Source: Erythrobacter sp. 3-20A1M (GTDB lineage: Bacteria; Pseudomonadota; Alphaproteobacteria; Sphingomonadales; Sphingomonadaceae). Taken from it: DNA of 64,000 nt. The stretch spans positions 558,001 to 622,000 of the forward strand of contig NZ_CP045200.1 in the NCBI RefSeq assembly GCF_018636735.1, given 5' to 3'. Below the pieces are notes generated by a model, which was given only the letters and a program-made list of their open reading frames with translations, ran no database searches and had not been told where the DNA came from. Shown piece by piece: positions 8,780 to 17,608 of this stretch (positions are counted from its first letter, which is position 1; every line of letters starts with the position of its first letter). The translations under genes and the position numbers were made by a program.

Positions 8780-10172
8780 TTCGGCCTCCAATGCGATGTG
8801 GGGCGGCAGGTTCGCCGAAGGGCCTAGCGCGATCATGCGCGAAATCAACGCCTCTATTCCTTTCGACAAGGCGCTGTGGCGCGAGGATATCCGTGCGTCG
8901 AAGGTCCATGTCGCGATGCTCGCACGTCAGGGGATCGTAACGTCGGACGATTCCAATGCGATCACGCAGGGGCTCGACACGATAGCGAGCGAATTCGAAC
9001 GCGATGGCGTACCTGAAGACTGGGATCTCGAAGACATCCACATGACGGTCGAAAGCCGCCTGACCGAACTGATCGGTCCGGCTGCTGGCAGGCTGCATAC
9101 CGCCCGCAGCCGCAACGATCAGGTCGCGACCGATTTCCGCCTGTGGGTTCGCGCCGCCAACGAACGCGCGCTGGCGGGATTGGACGCGCTGCAACAAGCG
9201 CTCGTCACCCGCGCGGGCGAGCATGCCGATAGCGTCATGCCCGGTTTTACCCATCTGCAGACCGCGCAGCCCGTGACGTTGGGTCATCATCTGATGGCCT
9301 ATTACGAGATGACGCGGCGCGACGTTGCCCGGTTCGCGGCGGCGCAGGAACGGCTTGCCGAATGCCCTCTGGGCGCGGCGGCACTCGCCGGAACGGGCTT
9401 CGACATCGACCGGGATTTCACCGCTACGGAGCTCGGTTTTTCCCGGCCCACGGCCAACAGCCTCGACACCGTGTCCGATCGGGACTTCGCGCTCGACTAC
9501 CTCATGGCGGCGGCCCAGTGCTCGCTTCACCTGTCTCGTTTGGCCGAGGAGATGATCGTGTGGGCCAGCCAGCCCTTCGGTTTCGCGCGGATGCCCGATG
9601 CCCTGTCGACCGGCAGCTCGATCATGCCGCAGAAGAAGAACCCCGACGCGGCCGAGCTCGTGCGCGGCCATGCGGGGCGCATCGTCGGCTGCGCGACGGC
9701 ATTGATGGTGACGATGAAGGGCCTCCCGCTCGCCTATTCGAAGGATATGCAGGACGACAAGCCACCGGTGCTGGAGGCGGCGAACCTGCTCGACCTGTCT
9801 CTGGCCGCGATGACCGGCATGGTCCGTGGATGCACCTTCCAGACCAAGCGAATGCGCGCGGCGGCGGAACTCGGCTTCGCGACCGCGACCGATCTTGCGG
9901 ACTGGCTGGTGCGCGAGGCAAACATTCCCTTCCGCGAGGCGCATCATATCACCGGGGCGGCGGTCAGGCTCGCCGAAGAGCGCAGCATAGCGCTCGACGC
10001 GATACCACTGGCGGACCTACAGGCGATCGACACGCGGATCGACGAGCGGGTATTCGACCACCTCACCGTCGATGCCTCTGTCGCCGCGCGGGCCAGCTAT
10101 GGCGGGACCGCACCCGATCAGGTAAGGCAGCGCGTCGCCGAGGCGCGCGCTGCGCTCGGCATGGAGGAATGA
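8760..10172 (+). CDS. argH: Argininosuccinate lyase
   Basis: ArgH splits argininosuccinate into arginine and fumarate, the last step of arginine synthesis. The 470-residue product starts with the family landmark [11 protein letters not shown] a few codons in and has [34 protein letters not shown] and the superfamily signature [12 protein letters not shown] that carries the catalytic serine loop. The start could be ATG 8760 (used) or ATG 8796 just before WGGRF. With the first choice argH overlaps the divergent tlpA start by 20 bases. The stop overlaps the next start (TGATG), so the following lipoprotein is translationally coupled. Confidence 0.96.
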   Translation: MDEKRDNSASNAMWGGRFAEGPSAIMREINASIPFDKALWREDIRASKVHVAMLARQGIVTSDDSNAITQGLDTIASEFERDGVPEDWDLEDIHMTVESRLTELIGPAAGRLHTARSRNDQVATDFRLWVRAANERALAGLDALQQALVTRAGEHADSVMPGFTHLQTAQPVTLGHHLMAYYEMTRRDVARFAAAQERLAECPLGAAALAGTGFDIDRDFTATELGFSRPTANSLDTVSDRDFALDYLMAAAQCSLHLSRLAEEMIVWASQPFGFARMPDALSTGSSIMPQKKNPDAAELVRGHAGRIVGCATALMVTMKGLPLAYSKDMQDDKPPVLEAANLLDLSLAAMTGMVRGCTFQTKRMRAAAELGFATATDLADWLVREANIPFREAHHITGAAVRLAEERSIALDAIPLADLQAIDTRIDERVFDHLTVDASVAARASYGGTAPDQVRQRVAEARAALGMEE

Positions 10173-10420
10173 TGCGACGTCCCGCCGCTACCGTTGCTTT
10201 GGCACCCACCGCGCTGGCGCTTTGCGCCTGTGCCCAGCAGACAGACCTGCGCCCGCTGGCCGGGCACGATCTGCCCCTTGCGCCCTATGGTGCCGTGGTG
10301 AAGCCGGAACCGGCGGAACTGTTGGAACTGCCGCCGGTCGCCGCACCCCAGCGGGCGGTGGAACTGCGCACGCGCTCGGAAGAGCGCGAAGACGATCCTT
10401 TCGATCTGCCGCCCGAATAA
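10172..10420 (+). CDS. Small lipoprotein between argH and lysA (LptM/YifL-like)
   Basis: This 82-residue product has a short signal peptide ending at Cys18 or Cys20 in the run LALCACAQ. A proline-rich mature part follows (LRPLAGHDLPLAPYGAV) and an acidic, arginine-rich tail ends SEEREDDPFDLPPE. It overlaps argH by one base (TGATG) and lysA by one base (TAATG), so all three should be coupled. Small lipoproteins at this argH/lysA position are recurrent in alphaproteobacteria and are often annotated as LptM-like. LptM in E. coli assists LptD assembly, but whether this protein does so is inference. Confidence 0.8.
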   Translation: MRRPAATVALAPTALALCACAQQTDLRPLAGHDLPLAPYGAVVKPEPAELLELPPVAAPQRAVELRTRSEEREDDPFDLPPE

Positions 10421-11682
10421 TGGACCATTTCTCACTACGCGACGGCGTGCTGCACGCCGAAGATGTGCCTCTGCCGCGGATTGCGGAAGAAGTCGGCACG
10501 CCCGTCTACGTCTATTCGCGCGCCACGCTGGAGCGCCATGCGCGCGAGTTTCGCGCTGCGCTGGACCAGCTTGCCGACTCGCTGATCGCCTTCGCGGTAA
10601 AGGCGAACCCGAACCTTGCCGTGCTGAAGGTCTTGCAGAAGCAGGGCTTCGGTGCCGACGTGGTCTCCGGCGGCGAGATGCGCCGCGCGCTGGCCGCCGG
10701 AATCGCGCCCGACAAGATCGTGTTCTCCGGCGTGGGCAAGACGCGCACCGAACTCGAGCTGGGGCTCGACGAGCGGATCGGCCAGTTCAACATCGAATCG
10801 GTCGAGGAAGGCCGGGAACTGGCGGCGATCGCCGCAGCACGCGGGATCGCCGCGCCTGCCTGCCTGCGCATCAACCCCGATGTCGATGCGAAAACGCATG
10901 AGAAAATCTCGACCGGCAAGGCAGAGAACAAGTTCGGCGTACCGCTGATCCTAGCGCGCGAAATCTTTGCCGAGCTGGCCGCATTCGACGGGCTGAACCT
11001 GCGCGGCGTGGCGATCCATATCGGCAGCCAGATAGCCGATCTCGCCCCGCTCGAAGCCGCGTTCGCCAAGGTTGAATCCCTCGTCAGCGACTTGCGCGAA
11101 GCCGGCCACCGGATCACGCATGTCGATCTGGGCGGCGGGCTCGGCGTACCTTATCGCAAGGGCGAAGTGCTCCCCTCCCCTGCCGAGTACGGCGCGATGG
11201 TCGCGCGCGCCACGAAGGGGTGGGACGTTCGCCTGACGTTCGAACCCGGTCGTCTGATCGCCGGCAATGCGGGGGTGTTGCTGACCCGGGTCATCAGGGT
11301 GAAGCGGGGCGGCAACGGCGCGCCCTTCCTGATCGTCGATGCCGCGATGAACGACCTCGCCCGCCCGGCCATGTACGGTGCCTGGCACGACTTCGACGCC
11401 GTGACGCCGAGCGGCGAGCGGATGACCGCCAATATCGTCGGGCCTATTTGCGAGACCGGCGACACCTTCGCCACCGACCGCGACTGCGACGCGCTGGTCG
11501 CCGGCGATCTCGGGGTGTTTCGCACCGCCGGGGCCTATGGGGCGTCCATGGCGAGTTCGTACAATTCGCGCGGTTTCGTGCCCGAGGTGCTGGTCGATGG
11601 CGAACGCTATGCCGTCGTCGCGGACCGGATCGATGCCGCGGCGATCATGGAGGCCGAACGCGTGCCCGACTGGCTCGCCTGA
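10420..11682 (+). CDS. lysA: Diaminopimelate decarboxylase
   Basis: LysA decarboxylates meso-diaminopimelate to lysine with pyridoxal phosphate. The 420-residue protein shows the PLP lysine K61 in IAFAVKANPN, VSGGEMRRAL, the HIGSQI motif, HVDLGGGLGVPY, EPGRLIAGNAG and the CETGDTF motif with the active-site cysteine of the other subunit. Length and motif order are typical. The ATG overlaps the stop of the lipoprotein gene. The substrate is also used by MurE at 57.8 kb, which links lysine and wall synthesis. Confidence 0.97.
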   Translation: MDHFSLRDGVLHAEDVPLPRIAEEVGTPVYVYSRATLERHAREFRAALDQLADSLIAFAVKANPNLAVLKVLQKQGFGADVVSGGEMRRALAAGIAPDKIVFSGVGKTRTELELGLDERIGQFNIESVEEGRELAAIAAARGIAAPACLRINPDVDAKTHEKISTGKAENKFGVPLILAREIFAELAAFDGLNLRGVAIHIGSQIADLAPLEAAFAKVESLVSDLREAGHRITHVDLGGGLGVPYRKGEVLPSPAEYGAMVARATKGWDVRLTFEPGRLIAGNAGVLLTRVIRVKRGGNGAPFLIVDAAMNDLARPAMYGAWHDFDAVTPSGERMTANIVGPICETGDTFATDRDCDALVAGDLGVFRTAGAYGASMASSYNSRGFVPEVLVDGERYAVVADRIDAAAIMEAERVPDWLA

Positions 11683-11694
11683 TGGGCGCGTGCC

Positions 11695-12501
11695 ATGCAT
11701 AGCCTGCCGCTGTTCCATCGCATCGCGGGGACGCGGGTGGTAGTTACCGGCGACGAACCGATGGCAGGGGCGAAGCGGCGCCTGGTCGAGCGCGCCGGGG
11801 GTATCCCCTGCCCGGAAGAAGAAGCGGACAAGGTGAGGATCGCCTTCGTGGCGATCGATGATGACGACGAGGCGGAGGCCACGGCCTCCCGCTTGCGGGC
11901 GAAGGGCCTGCTGGTGAATGTCGCCGACCGGCCCGACCTGTGCGATTTCACCACCCCAAGCATGCTGGACCGCGACCCCGTGATCATCGCGATCGCGACC
12001 GGCGGGGCGTCGGCGGGACTGGCGAAGCATCTGCGTCTGCGGATCGAACAATTGCTGCCCCATACGCTCGGCCTCCTCGCCGCGCGACTTGCCGGATCGC
12101 GCGATGCCATTCGCCAGCGCTGGACCAATCCCGACATGCGGCGCTTCGCGCTCGACAATGCGCTCGCCCAGGGTGGCCCGCTCGACCCGCTGGATCCCGG
12201 GTCCGCCCAGCGGGTCGCGGGCTGGGTACGCGGCGATAGCAATCTGCCGCATGAAACCGTCCACACGTTCCGGCTGCGATCGACCGATCCGGAGGAGCTC
12301 ACGCTGCGCCAGGCGAGGCTGCTCGGAACCTGCGACACCCTGCTCCACGATCCGGCCATTCCGCCTGCTATCCTGGATCGCGCGCGCGCGGATGCCGTGC
12401 GGGATGTCCTTCCCGCCGCGCCGCCCGAGGAAGGCCTGACGGTAATCCTGCGGCTGCATCAGGAAGAGGAGTCGGCGACCTCGCCAATCTCCGCGAAATA
12501 G
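11695..12501 (+). CDS. Precorrin-2 dehydrogenase / sirohydrochlorin ferrochelatase-type protein (CysG N-terminal family)
   Basis: The 268-residue product matches the N-terminal half of CysG and yeast Met8, which oxidise precorrin-2 and insert iron to make siroheme. Near the N-terminus FHRIAGTRVVVTGDEPMAGAKRRLVERAGG is a Rossmann NAD site, VNVADRPDLCDFTTPSMLDRDPVIIAIATGG is the typical second half of the fold, and the helical dimerisation region follows. No methyltransferase domain is attached; that activity is encoded separately at 31999. It follows lysA by 12 bases and overlaps the convergent regulator gene by 43 bases. The siroheme would serve CysI. Confidence 0.85.
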   Translation: MHSLPLFHRIAGTRVVVTGDEPMAGAKRRLVERAGGIPCPEEEADKVRIAFVAIDDDDEAEATASRLRAKGLLVNVADRPDLCDFTTPSMLDRDPVIIAIATGGASAGLAKHLRLRIEQLLPHTLGLLAARLAGSRDAIRQRWTNPDMRRFALDNALAQGGPLDPLDPGSAQRVAGWVRGDSNLPHETVHTFRLRSTDPEELTLRQARLLGTCDTLLHDPAIPPAILDRARADAVRDVLPAAPPEEGLTVILRLHQEEESATSPISAK

Positions 12502-13433
12502 CGCGCCATGGCATCCGCCGCCCCGTCGCTGAGCGCGATATAGGCGCGGCGGCGATCGATGGTGTCGGCGACCCGCTGCAACAGGCCGTCCTCCGTCATT
12601 TGACCGATCCAGCGCAGCGCGGTGGTGGGCGGCACGCCACTGGCAATACACAGGCTGGTCACGGACACGCGCTTGTACTCCGCCCGCGCGGCAGTGAGGT
12701 CGAGTAATATGTCCCACGCCGGATCAGCGAACAACGCGCCGTCGAAAAAGCGCCCGCGCGCCTGCCGCTGGCGAATCATCCGCCGCACCAGCCGTGGATC
12801 GGGTAGCGAAGGCCGGGTGCGACGGACCAACCGATCACCCTCATTATTTCCCGCTTCGCTTTCGGCATTGAAGGAAATGGCAGGCGAGCGCACCGTCAAG
12901 GTATCCAGCCCTCCACTCTCGCCGCTCGTTTGCTGCGCGAGCCGTTCCACCTGTTCGGCGAGGCGCAGCATCGCGATGCGGTCCTCTTGCGAGAAATCGC
13001 GCACCCTTGCAGAAGATGGTCGTGCCAGCGCCCGACCGATCGCGGCCAATCGCTCCCCCCGCGACGGCTCGACCAGCAGGATCGGTTCCGATCGGTCGAG
13101 GCAGGCGAATACCTCCTCCAACGCGCCGATCGACGTCGATACCACCAACGCGATACCTGCCTGGAACACCGCATCGTCGATCCGTGACAGCGCCGCCAGC
13201 CGGGCCGCGTTGAGCGCGGGACAGTCGAGCACGACCACCGCGCCCTGCAGCGGCCCCAAATCGGTGGCGAGGTCCCGGAGCGCCACTTCACCCGCGATAC
13301 CGCATCCGACGGCGAGCAGGTCCTCGACCAGTTCGGCGCGCACATGGGCGCGATCGGCAAAGATCGAAACACTGGCCGGGCCGACCGCGGCACGCGCGGT
13401 GGGCGCATATTCGAGCGTGAGCCGTTCCATCAT
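12459..13433 (-). CDS. Winged-helix (MarR-like) DNA-binding protein behind an SOS promoter
   Basis: The 324-residue product has two parts. Residues about 10-140 form an alpha/beta region with repeated hydrophobic strands (SVSIFADRAHVRAELVEDLL, GAVVVLDCPALNAARL, IALVVSTSIGALEEVF) reminiscent of a receiver-like fold without obvious phosphoacceptor residues. Residues about 225-320 form a MarR-type winged helix (WDILLDLTAARAEYKRVSVTSLC, PPTTALRWIGQMTEDGLLQRV, DRRRAYIALSDGAADAM). A serine/asparagine-rich linker joins them. I start at ATG 13431-13433, which is preceded by GAGG and GGAAAG. A perfect LexA box and promoter lie 30-60 bases upstream, so damage induction is likely. The target genes are unknown. 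Confidence 0.85.
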   Translation of the reverse strand: MMERLTLEYAPTARAAVGPASVSIFADRAHVRAELVEDLLAVGCGIAGEVALRDLATDLGPLQGAVVVLDCPALNAARLAALSRIDDAVFQAGIALVVSTSIGALEEVFACLDRSEPILLVEPSRGERLAAIGRALARPSSARVRDFSQEDRIAMLRLAEQVERLAQQTSGESGGLDTLTVRSPAISFNAESEAGNNEGDRLVRRTRPSLPDPRLVRRMIRQRQARGRFFDGALFADPAWDILLDLTAARAEYKRVSVTSLCIASGVPPTTALRWIGQMTEDGLLQRVADTIDRRRAYIALSDGAADAMARYFAEIGEVADSSS

Positions 13434-13461
13434 CTTTCCGAATCCTCTTGCCGATACATCG

Positions 13462-13495
13462 GAACATATAAGGAACACTACGGAGCCCGAGTCAA
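13462..13495 (-). promoter_or_regulatory. SOS promoter: LexA box overlapping the -10 element
   Basis: On the minus strand TTGACT (13490-13495) is followed after 18 bases by TTATAT (13466-13471). That -10 lies exactly inside the spacer of GTTC-N7-GTTC (13462-13476), the LexA operator known for alphaproteobacteria such as Caulobacter and Rhodobacter. The expected start near 13459 gives a 5' leader of about 26 bases before the winged-helix gene. Confidence 0.75.
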
Positions 13496-13496
13496 G

Positions 13497-14066
13497 TCAG
13501 GGGACAATCTCGATCGGCGTGCCCTCGGGCACCAAGGCGTAAACCTCCTCGATCTCGGCGTTGGAGAGCGCGATGCAGCCATCGGTCCAGTCGCCTAGCA
13601 TACGGCCCAGCGGCAGGGCGTTGGGCTGCCCGTGGAGGTAGATGTCCCCACCGGGATTACGTCCCCGTGCGGCGGCGTAGGCGCGATCGGCTTCGTTCGG
13701 ATAGGAGACGCGCAGCGACAGGTGATAGGCGCTTTGCGGATTGCGCGCATCAATCGTGTAGCGCCCTTCCGGGGTGCGCTCGTCGCCTTCGAAATGCTTG
13801 TGGCCGAGAGGCGCGTCGCCGAATTGCAGGCCGGTATAGCGCCGCACGGCGCGACCGTGATCGTAAAGGACCAGCGTCCGGTCGGACTTGTCGACGCGGA
13901 GGAAGTCGACCTGCGGCTGCGCGATTTCCTGCGGCGGTGAGGTTGGCGCGCAGGATGCTAGAGCCGCAGCCGACAGTACTGCGAGAAGCCCACCCCCAGC
14001 CCCTCCCGCACGCGGGAGGGGAGCGAGCCTTGCCAGCTTGCTGGCTAGGCGCAGCGGGGTGGGCAT
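13497..14066 (-). CDS. L,D-transpeptidase (YkuD) lipoprotein
   Basis: The 189-residue product carries a YkuD catalytic domain (about 50-189) with GDIYLHGQPN and DWTDGCIALSN, the nucleophile being Cys164. Such enzymes make 3-3 peptidoglycan cross-links or attach proteins to the wall. The N-terminus ends in a lipobox-like AALASC followed by PTSPPQ. The hydrophobic core is short, and the residues before it (MPTPLRLASKLARLAPLPRAG) are encoded by a palindromic repeat element (13988-14064) that also supplies the start codon. It begins only 7 bases past the purA stop and is likely read from the purA transcript. Confidence 0.85.
   Translation of the reverse strand: MPTPLRLASKLARLAPLPRAGGAGGGLLAVLSAAALASCAPTSPPQEIAQPQVDFLRVDKSDRTLVLYDHGRAVRRYTGLQFGDAPLGHKHFEGDERTPEGRYTIDARNPQSAYHLSLRVSYPNEADRAYAAARGRNPGGDIYLHGQPNALPLGRMLGDWTDGCIALSNAEIEEVYALVPEGTPIEIVP
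13988..14064. repeat. Nested palindromic repeat element inside the 5' end of the L,D-transpeptidase gene
   Basis: An outer 9-bp inverted repeat (GCCCACCCC at 13988-13996, GGGGTGGGC at 14056-14064) encloses two perfect hairpins. One is CCCCTCCCGC/GCGGGAGGGG (10 bp, loop AC, 14000-14021) and the other GCCAGC/GCTGGC (6 bp, loop TT, 14032-14045). The cloverleaf-like symmetry is that of a REP/MITE-type element, not of coding sequence. Confidence 0.75.
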
Positions 14067-14073
14067 CACACCA

Positions 14074-15363
14074 TCAATCCTCGAACGGATCGCGCATCAG
14101 GATGGTGTCGTCGCGCTCCGGGCTGGTGGAGACCAGTGCCACCGGCGTCTCGATCAGTTCCTGGATGCGCTGGATGTACTTCACCGCGTTCGCCGGCAGG
14201 TCGGCGAAGCTGCGCGCGCCCGCGGTGCTTTCGTGCCAGCCGTCCATCTCTTCGTAGATCGGCTCGACCGCCGCCTGGCTCGCGGTATGGCTGGGCAGAT
14301 AGTCGTAGACGTTGTTGTTGAGACGATAGCCGGTGCAGATCTTCACTGTGTCGATCCCGTCGAGCACGTCGATCTTGGTCAGCGCGATGCCGGTGACGCC
14401 GCTGATCGCGCAGGTCTGGCGCACCAGCACCGCGTCGAACCAGCCGACGCGCCGCTGGCGTCCGGTGACGGTCCCGAATTCATGGCCCCGCTCGCCCAGC
14501 CGCTGGCCGATCTCGTCGTCCAGCTCGGTCGGGAACGGACCGCTGCCGACGCGCGTGGTGTAAGCCTTCACGATGCCCAGCACGAAACCGGTCGCGTTCG
14601 GACCCAGCCCGCTGCCCGCCGCGGCCGTGCCGCTGACAGTGTTGGAGCTGGTGACGAAGGGATAGGTGCCGTGATCGACGTCGAGCAGAACGCCCTGCGC
14701 GCCTTCGAACAGCACCTTGGCCCCGGCCTTGCGCACCTTCTTCAGCCGCTTCCACACCGGCTGGGCGAAGCGCAGGACGAAGGGCGCGATCTCGGCCAGG
14801 TCTGCCTTCAGCTGTTCGCGATCGACCGGCTGCTGGTCGAAACCGGCGCGCAGCGCGTCGTGATGCGCGCACAGGCGATCGATCTGCGGATCGAGCTGGT
14901 CGAGATGGGCGAGGTCGCACACGCGGATCGCGCGCCGACCCACCTTGTCTTCGTAAGCCGGGCCGATCCCGCGACCGGTGGTGCCGATCTTGCCCGCGCC
15001 CGCCGCGCTTTCGCGCAAGCCATCGAGGTCGCGGTGTAGCGGCAGGATCAGCGGGCAATTGTCGGCGACGGCGAGGTTGTCGTCGTTGATGGCGACGCCC
15101 TGCCCCTCCAGCTTCTCCACCTCGTCGCGCAGCGCCCACGGGTCGAGCACCACGCCGTTGCCGATCATCGACAGCGTGCCCGACACGATGCCGCTGGGCA
15201 GCAGGCTGAGCTTGTAGGTGGTGCCGTCCACCACCAGCGTGTGCCCGGCATTGTGGCCGCCCTGGAAACGCACGACGGCATCGGCGCGGCTGGCCAGCCA
15301 ATCGACGATCTTGCCCTTGCCCTCATCGCCCCATTGGGCGCCGATAACGGTGACGTTAGCCAA
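14074..15363 (-). CDS. purA: Adenylosuccinate synthetase
   Basis: PurA joins IMP and aspartate with GTP in AMP synthesis. The 429-residue product has the GTP loop [11 protein letters not shown] (8-18), [22 protein letters not shown] and the [10 protein letters not shown] stretch, all family signatures. The reading frame starts at TTG (15361-15363); no in-frame ATG exists near [12 protein letters not shown], and AGGGAAC lies about 10 bases upstream, so a TTG start is the best choice. The L,D-transpeptidase follows closely. In relatives purA usually follows hisZ; here two genes on the other strand lie between them. Confidence 0.97.
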   Translation of the reverse strand: MANVTVIGAQWGDEGKGKIVDWLASRADAVVRFQGGHNAGHTLVVDGTTYKLSLLPSGIVSGTLSMIGNGVVLDPWALRDEVEKLEGQGVAINDDNLAVADNCPLILPLHRDLDGLRESAAGAGKIGTTGRGIGPAYEDKVGRRAIRVCDLAHLDQLDPQIDRLCAHHDALRAGFDQQPVDREQLKADLAEIAPFVLRFAQPVWKRLKKVRKAGAKVLFEGAQGVLLDVDHGTYPFVTSSNTVSGTAAAGSGLGPNATGFVLGIVKAYTTRVGSGPFPTELDDEIGQRLGERGHEFGTVTGRQRRVGWFDAVLVRQTCAISGVTGIALTKIDVLDGIDTVKICTGYRLNNNVYDYLPSHTASQAAVEPIYEEMDGWHESTAGARSFADLPANAVKYIQRIQELIETPVALVSTSPERDDTILMRDPFED

Positions 15364-15647
15364 AGCGCTGTTCCCTGTTCCTGCGAAAGCCGCCCGCGCC
15401 CTAGGCGCTTAGCACCCCCCCGGCAATGCGGATCGCATACCGCGCCGCCTTAGAAATCCTACAGGATGGAACACATGGAACAGTGTCCTGGCGCGGAAAA
15501 CATGCCCGGTCCGATGCGGAGAACGGGTGTTCGGCGCGCGAAGGGAAAAGAGAGGATGCATCGCCTTCGTTGTGCCAGCGCCGTCCGGGGTAGGAAAGTA
15601 CGGACCCGACGCGGCGGCGCGGCGTTGATCGGGCAAAAGGAGATACC

Positions 15648-16466
15648 ATGACCGATTACCCTACCCTCACCCTCAACGACGACCGCCAGATCCCGCAGCT
15701 GGGCTTCGGCACCTATCAGATTCCCGACGACAAGGCCGACGAGGCCGTGAAGATCGCGATCGACACGGGATACTGGCTGGTCGACACGGCCAAGGTGTAC
15801 GAAAACGAACGCGGTGTCGGCAAAGGCGTCGGCGACTGGTCGGATATCTTCCTCCAGACCAAGATCTGGAACGAGGACCAGGGCTACGACAAAACGCTGA
15901 AGGCGGCGGATGGCAGCCTGGATCGGCTCGGCCGCGATCATGTCGACATGCTGCTGATCCACTGGTCCTGCCCTGACGACGAGCTGTTCGTCGACACCTG
16001 GAAGGCGCTGATCGAACTGCGCGATCAGGGCAAGGCGAAGTCGATCGGCGTTTCGAATTTCCGCGAGGAAGACCTGAAGCGGATCGTCGACGAGACCGGT
16101 GTCGTGCCTGCGCTCAACCAGATCGAGCTGCATCCGACCTTCCAGCAACGCCAGCTGCGCAAGGTGCATGACGAGATGGGCATCGTGACGCAGAGCTGGT
16201 CGCCACTGGGCCAGGGCGAAGGACTGTCCAACGACACGATCAAGCAGATCGCGGACGAGACCGGGCAACCGGCCAGCGCCGTCATCATCAGCTGGCACCT
16301 GCAGCACGGTCTGGCCCCGATCCCCAAATCGGCCAGCCGCGATCATATCGAGGCCAATTTCAAGGCGCTCGATTTCATACTGACCGACGAACAGATGAAG
16401 CGGATCGACGAGCTCGACAGCGCCAGCGGGCGGATGGGGCCGGAACCGTCCAAGATGCGTATCTAG
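15648..16466 (+). CDS. Aldo/keto reductase
   Basis: The 272-residue protein is a monomeric NADPH-dependent (beta/alpha)8-barrel reductase of the 2,5-diketo-gluconate reductase type. The catalytic tetrad is visible as Asp46, Tyr51 (VDTAKVYENE), Lys72 (QTKIW) and His105 (LLIHWSCPD). The coenzyme region near the C-terminus reads PIPKSASRDHIEANF. The start at ATG 15648 has a strong AAAAGGAG site. Physiological substrate unknown; detoxification of reactive carbonyls is common in this family. Confidence 0.92.
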   Translation: MTDYPTLTLNDDRQIPQLGFGTYQIPDDKADEAVKIAIDTGYWLVDTAKVYENERGVGKGVGDWSDIFLQTKIWNEDQGYDKTLKAADGSLDRLGRDHVDMLLIHWSCPDDELFVDTWKALIELRDQGKAKSIGVSNFREEDLKRIVDETGVVPALNQIELHPTFQQRQLRKVHDEMGIVTQSWSPLGQGEGLSNDTIKQIADETGQPASAVIISWHLQHGLAPIPKSASRDHIEANFKALDFILTDEQMKRIDELDSASGRMGPEPSKMRI

Positions 16467-16522
16467 CCGCTTGACCGTCCTATGGCGGCATGACACCCAT
16501 CGGTTTTTCCGAAGGGATCGTC

Positions 16523-17608
16523 ATGCCGCTTCTGAGCGCCCTCGCCCTCGCCGCCGTAACGGTCGCGTCACCGCAAACCTTGCCCCCCGCGCCGACTGCC
16601 GATCCCGTCTCGATTGTGGATGCGGCGGCGCAGACGCGCGGCGATCGCACACCGGTGCTGGTGCTGGGCAGTGCGCATCTGTCGTCCCTGCCCAAGGATT
16701 TCGACCGCACGCGGTTCGATCCGCTGCTTGATCGGCTGGCGAAATGGGCACCGGAAGCGATCGCCGTGGAGGGCCTGTCGGGCCCGCAATGCGATTATCT
16801 GCGTGAATATGCCTTCGTCTACACCGATACGGCCGAGACATATTGCCCGGACGCCGGTCCGGCCCGAGAGGCATTAGGGCTGAGCGGCGCCCAAGCTGAG
16901 GAGGAGGCGCTCGCGCTGCTGGACGCAGCCACGCGCGAACCGGCTACGCGGCGGCGGCTGGCGGCGCTGTTCCTGGCCATGGGCGAACCCGAATCGGCGA
17001 TCGCGCAATGGTGGCAATTGCCCGAGGCGGAGCGGCATGCGGGCGACGGGCTGACGCCCGATCTGGTCGCGACGATCGAAAAACAGTCCGGCAAGTCGAG
17101 CGAGAGTGTCATCATCGGATCGCGGCTGGCGGCGCGATTGGGCCTCGACCGGGTCTATCGCGTGGACGATCACACGGGCGATCGCGCGGGCCGGGTGGCG
17201 GATGAGGAAGCCTATGGCAAGGAGCTGCCCGAAATCTGGAACAGTCCCGCGCTCGACGAACGGATCGCGCGGATGAATGCGGAAAGCGCCGCGCTGAACG
17301 ACGGATCGATGGATGTCGTCGCCTATTACCGCTCGCTCAATTCGCCGGACGCGCAGCGTCTAGCGATGGCGACCGACTTCGGCACGGCGGCGGGGTCGAC
17401 CCGCTACCCCGCCACCGGGCGCGCCTATCTCGCCTATTGGGAAACCCGCAATTTGCGCATGGTCGCGAATCTGCGCGAGGTGATCGGCCCGGGAACGCGG
17501 ACGCTCGCCATCGTCGGCGCCAGCCACGTTCCCTATTACGACCGCTATCTGGGCATGACGAGCGATGTCGCGATCGCCGATACCCAGGCAGTGCTGGCAG
17601 GGGACTAA
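16523..17608 (+). CDS. DUF5694-like secreted protein
   Basis: The 361-residue product starts with a signal peptide (MPLLSALALAAVTVASPQ). It continues with VLVLGSAHLSSLPKDF, then a long helical middle and a C-terminal block RTLAIVGASHVPYYDRYLGM. The paired His-containing motifs (GSAHLS and GASHVPYYD) resemble the TraB/PrgY-like layout of DUF5694 proteins, whose activity is not established. I use ATG 16523 because AAGGGA lies 6 bases upstream; an ATG 11 codons earlier has no site. The gene converges on hisZ with a 4-base overlap of stop codons. Confidence 0.75.
   Translation: MPLLSALALAAVTVASPQTLPPAPTADPVSIVDAAAQTRGDRTPVLVLGSAHLSSLPKDFDRTRFDPLLDRLAKWAPEAIAVEGLSGPQCDYLREYAFVYTDTAETYCPDAGPAREALGLSGAQAEEEALALLDAATREPATRRRLAALFLAMGEPESAIAQWWQLPEAERHAGDGLTPDLVATIEKQSGKSSESVIIGSRLAARLGLDRVYRVDDHTGDRAGRVADEEAYGKELPEIWNSPALDERIARMNAESAALNDGSMDVVAYYRSLNSPDAQRLAMATDFGTAAGSTRYPATGRAYLAYWETRNLRMVANLREVIGPGTRTLAIVGASHVPYYDRYLGMTSDVAIADTQAVLAGD

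Noticed and set aside
15469-15481. GAAC-N5-GAAC, similar to a LexA box
   Set aside because: The spacer is 5 rather than 7 bases, so it does not fit the alphaproteobacterial LexA operator; it may be part of a small imperfect dyad ahead of purA.
15466-15651. 61-codon rightward frame upstream of the aldo-keto reductase
   Set aside because: Basic low-complexity product, no ribosome site, ends just inside the next gene; treated as intergenic.
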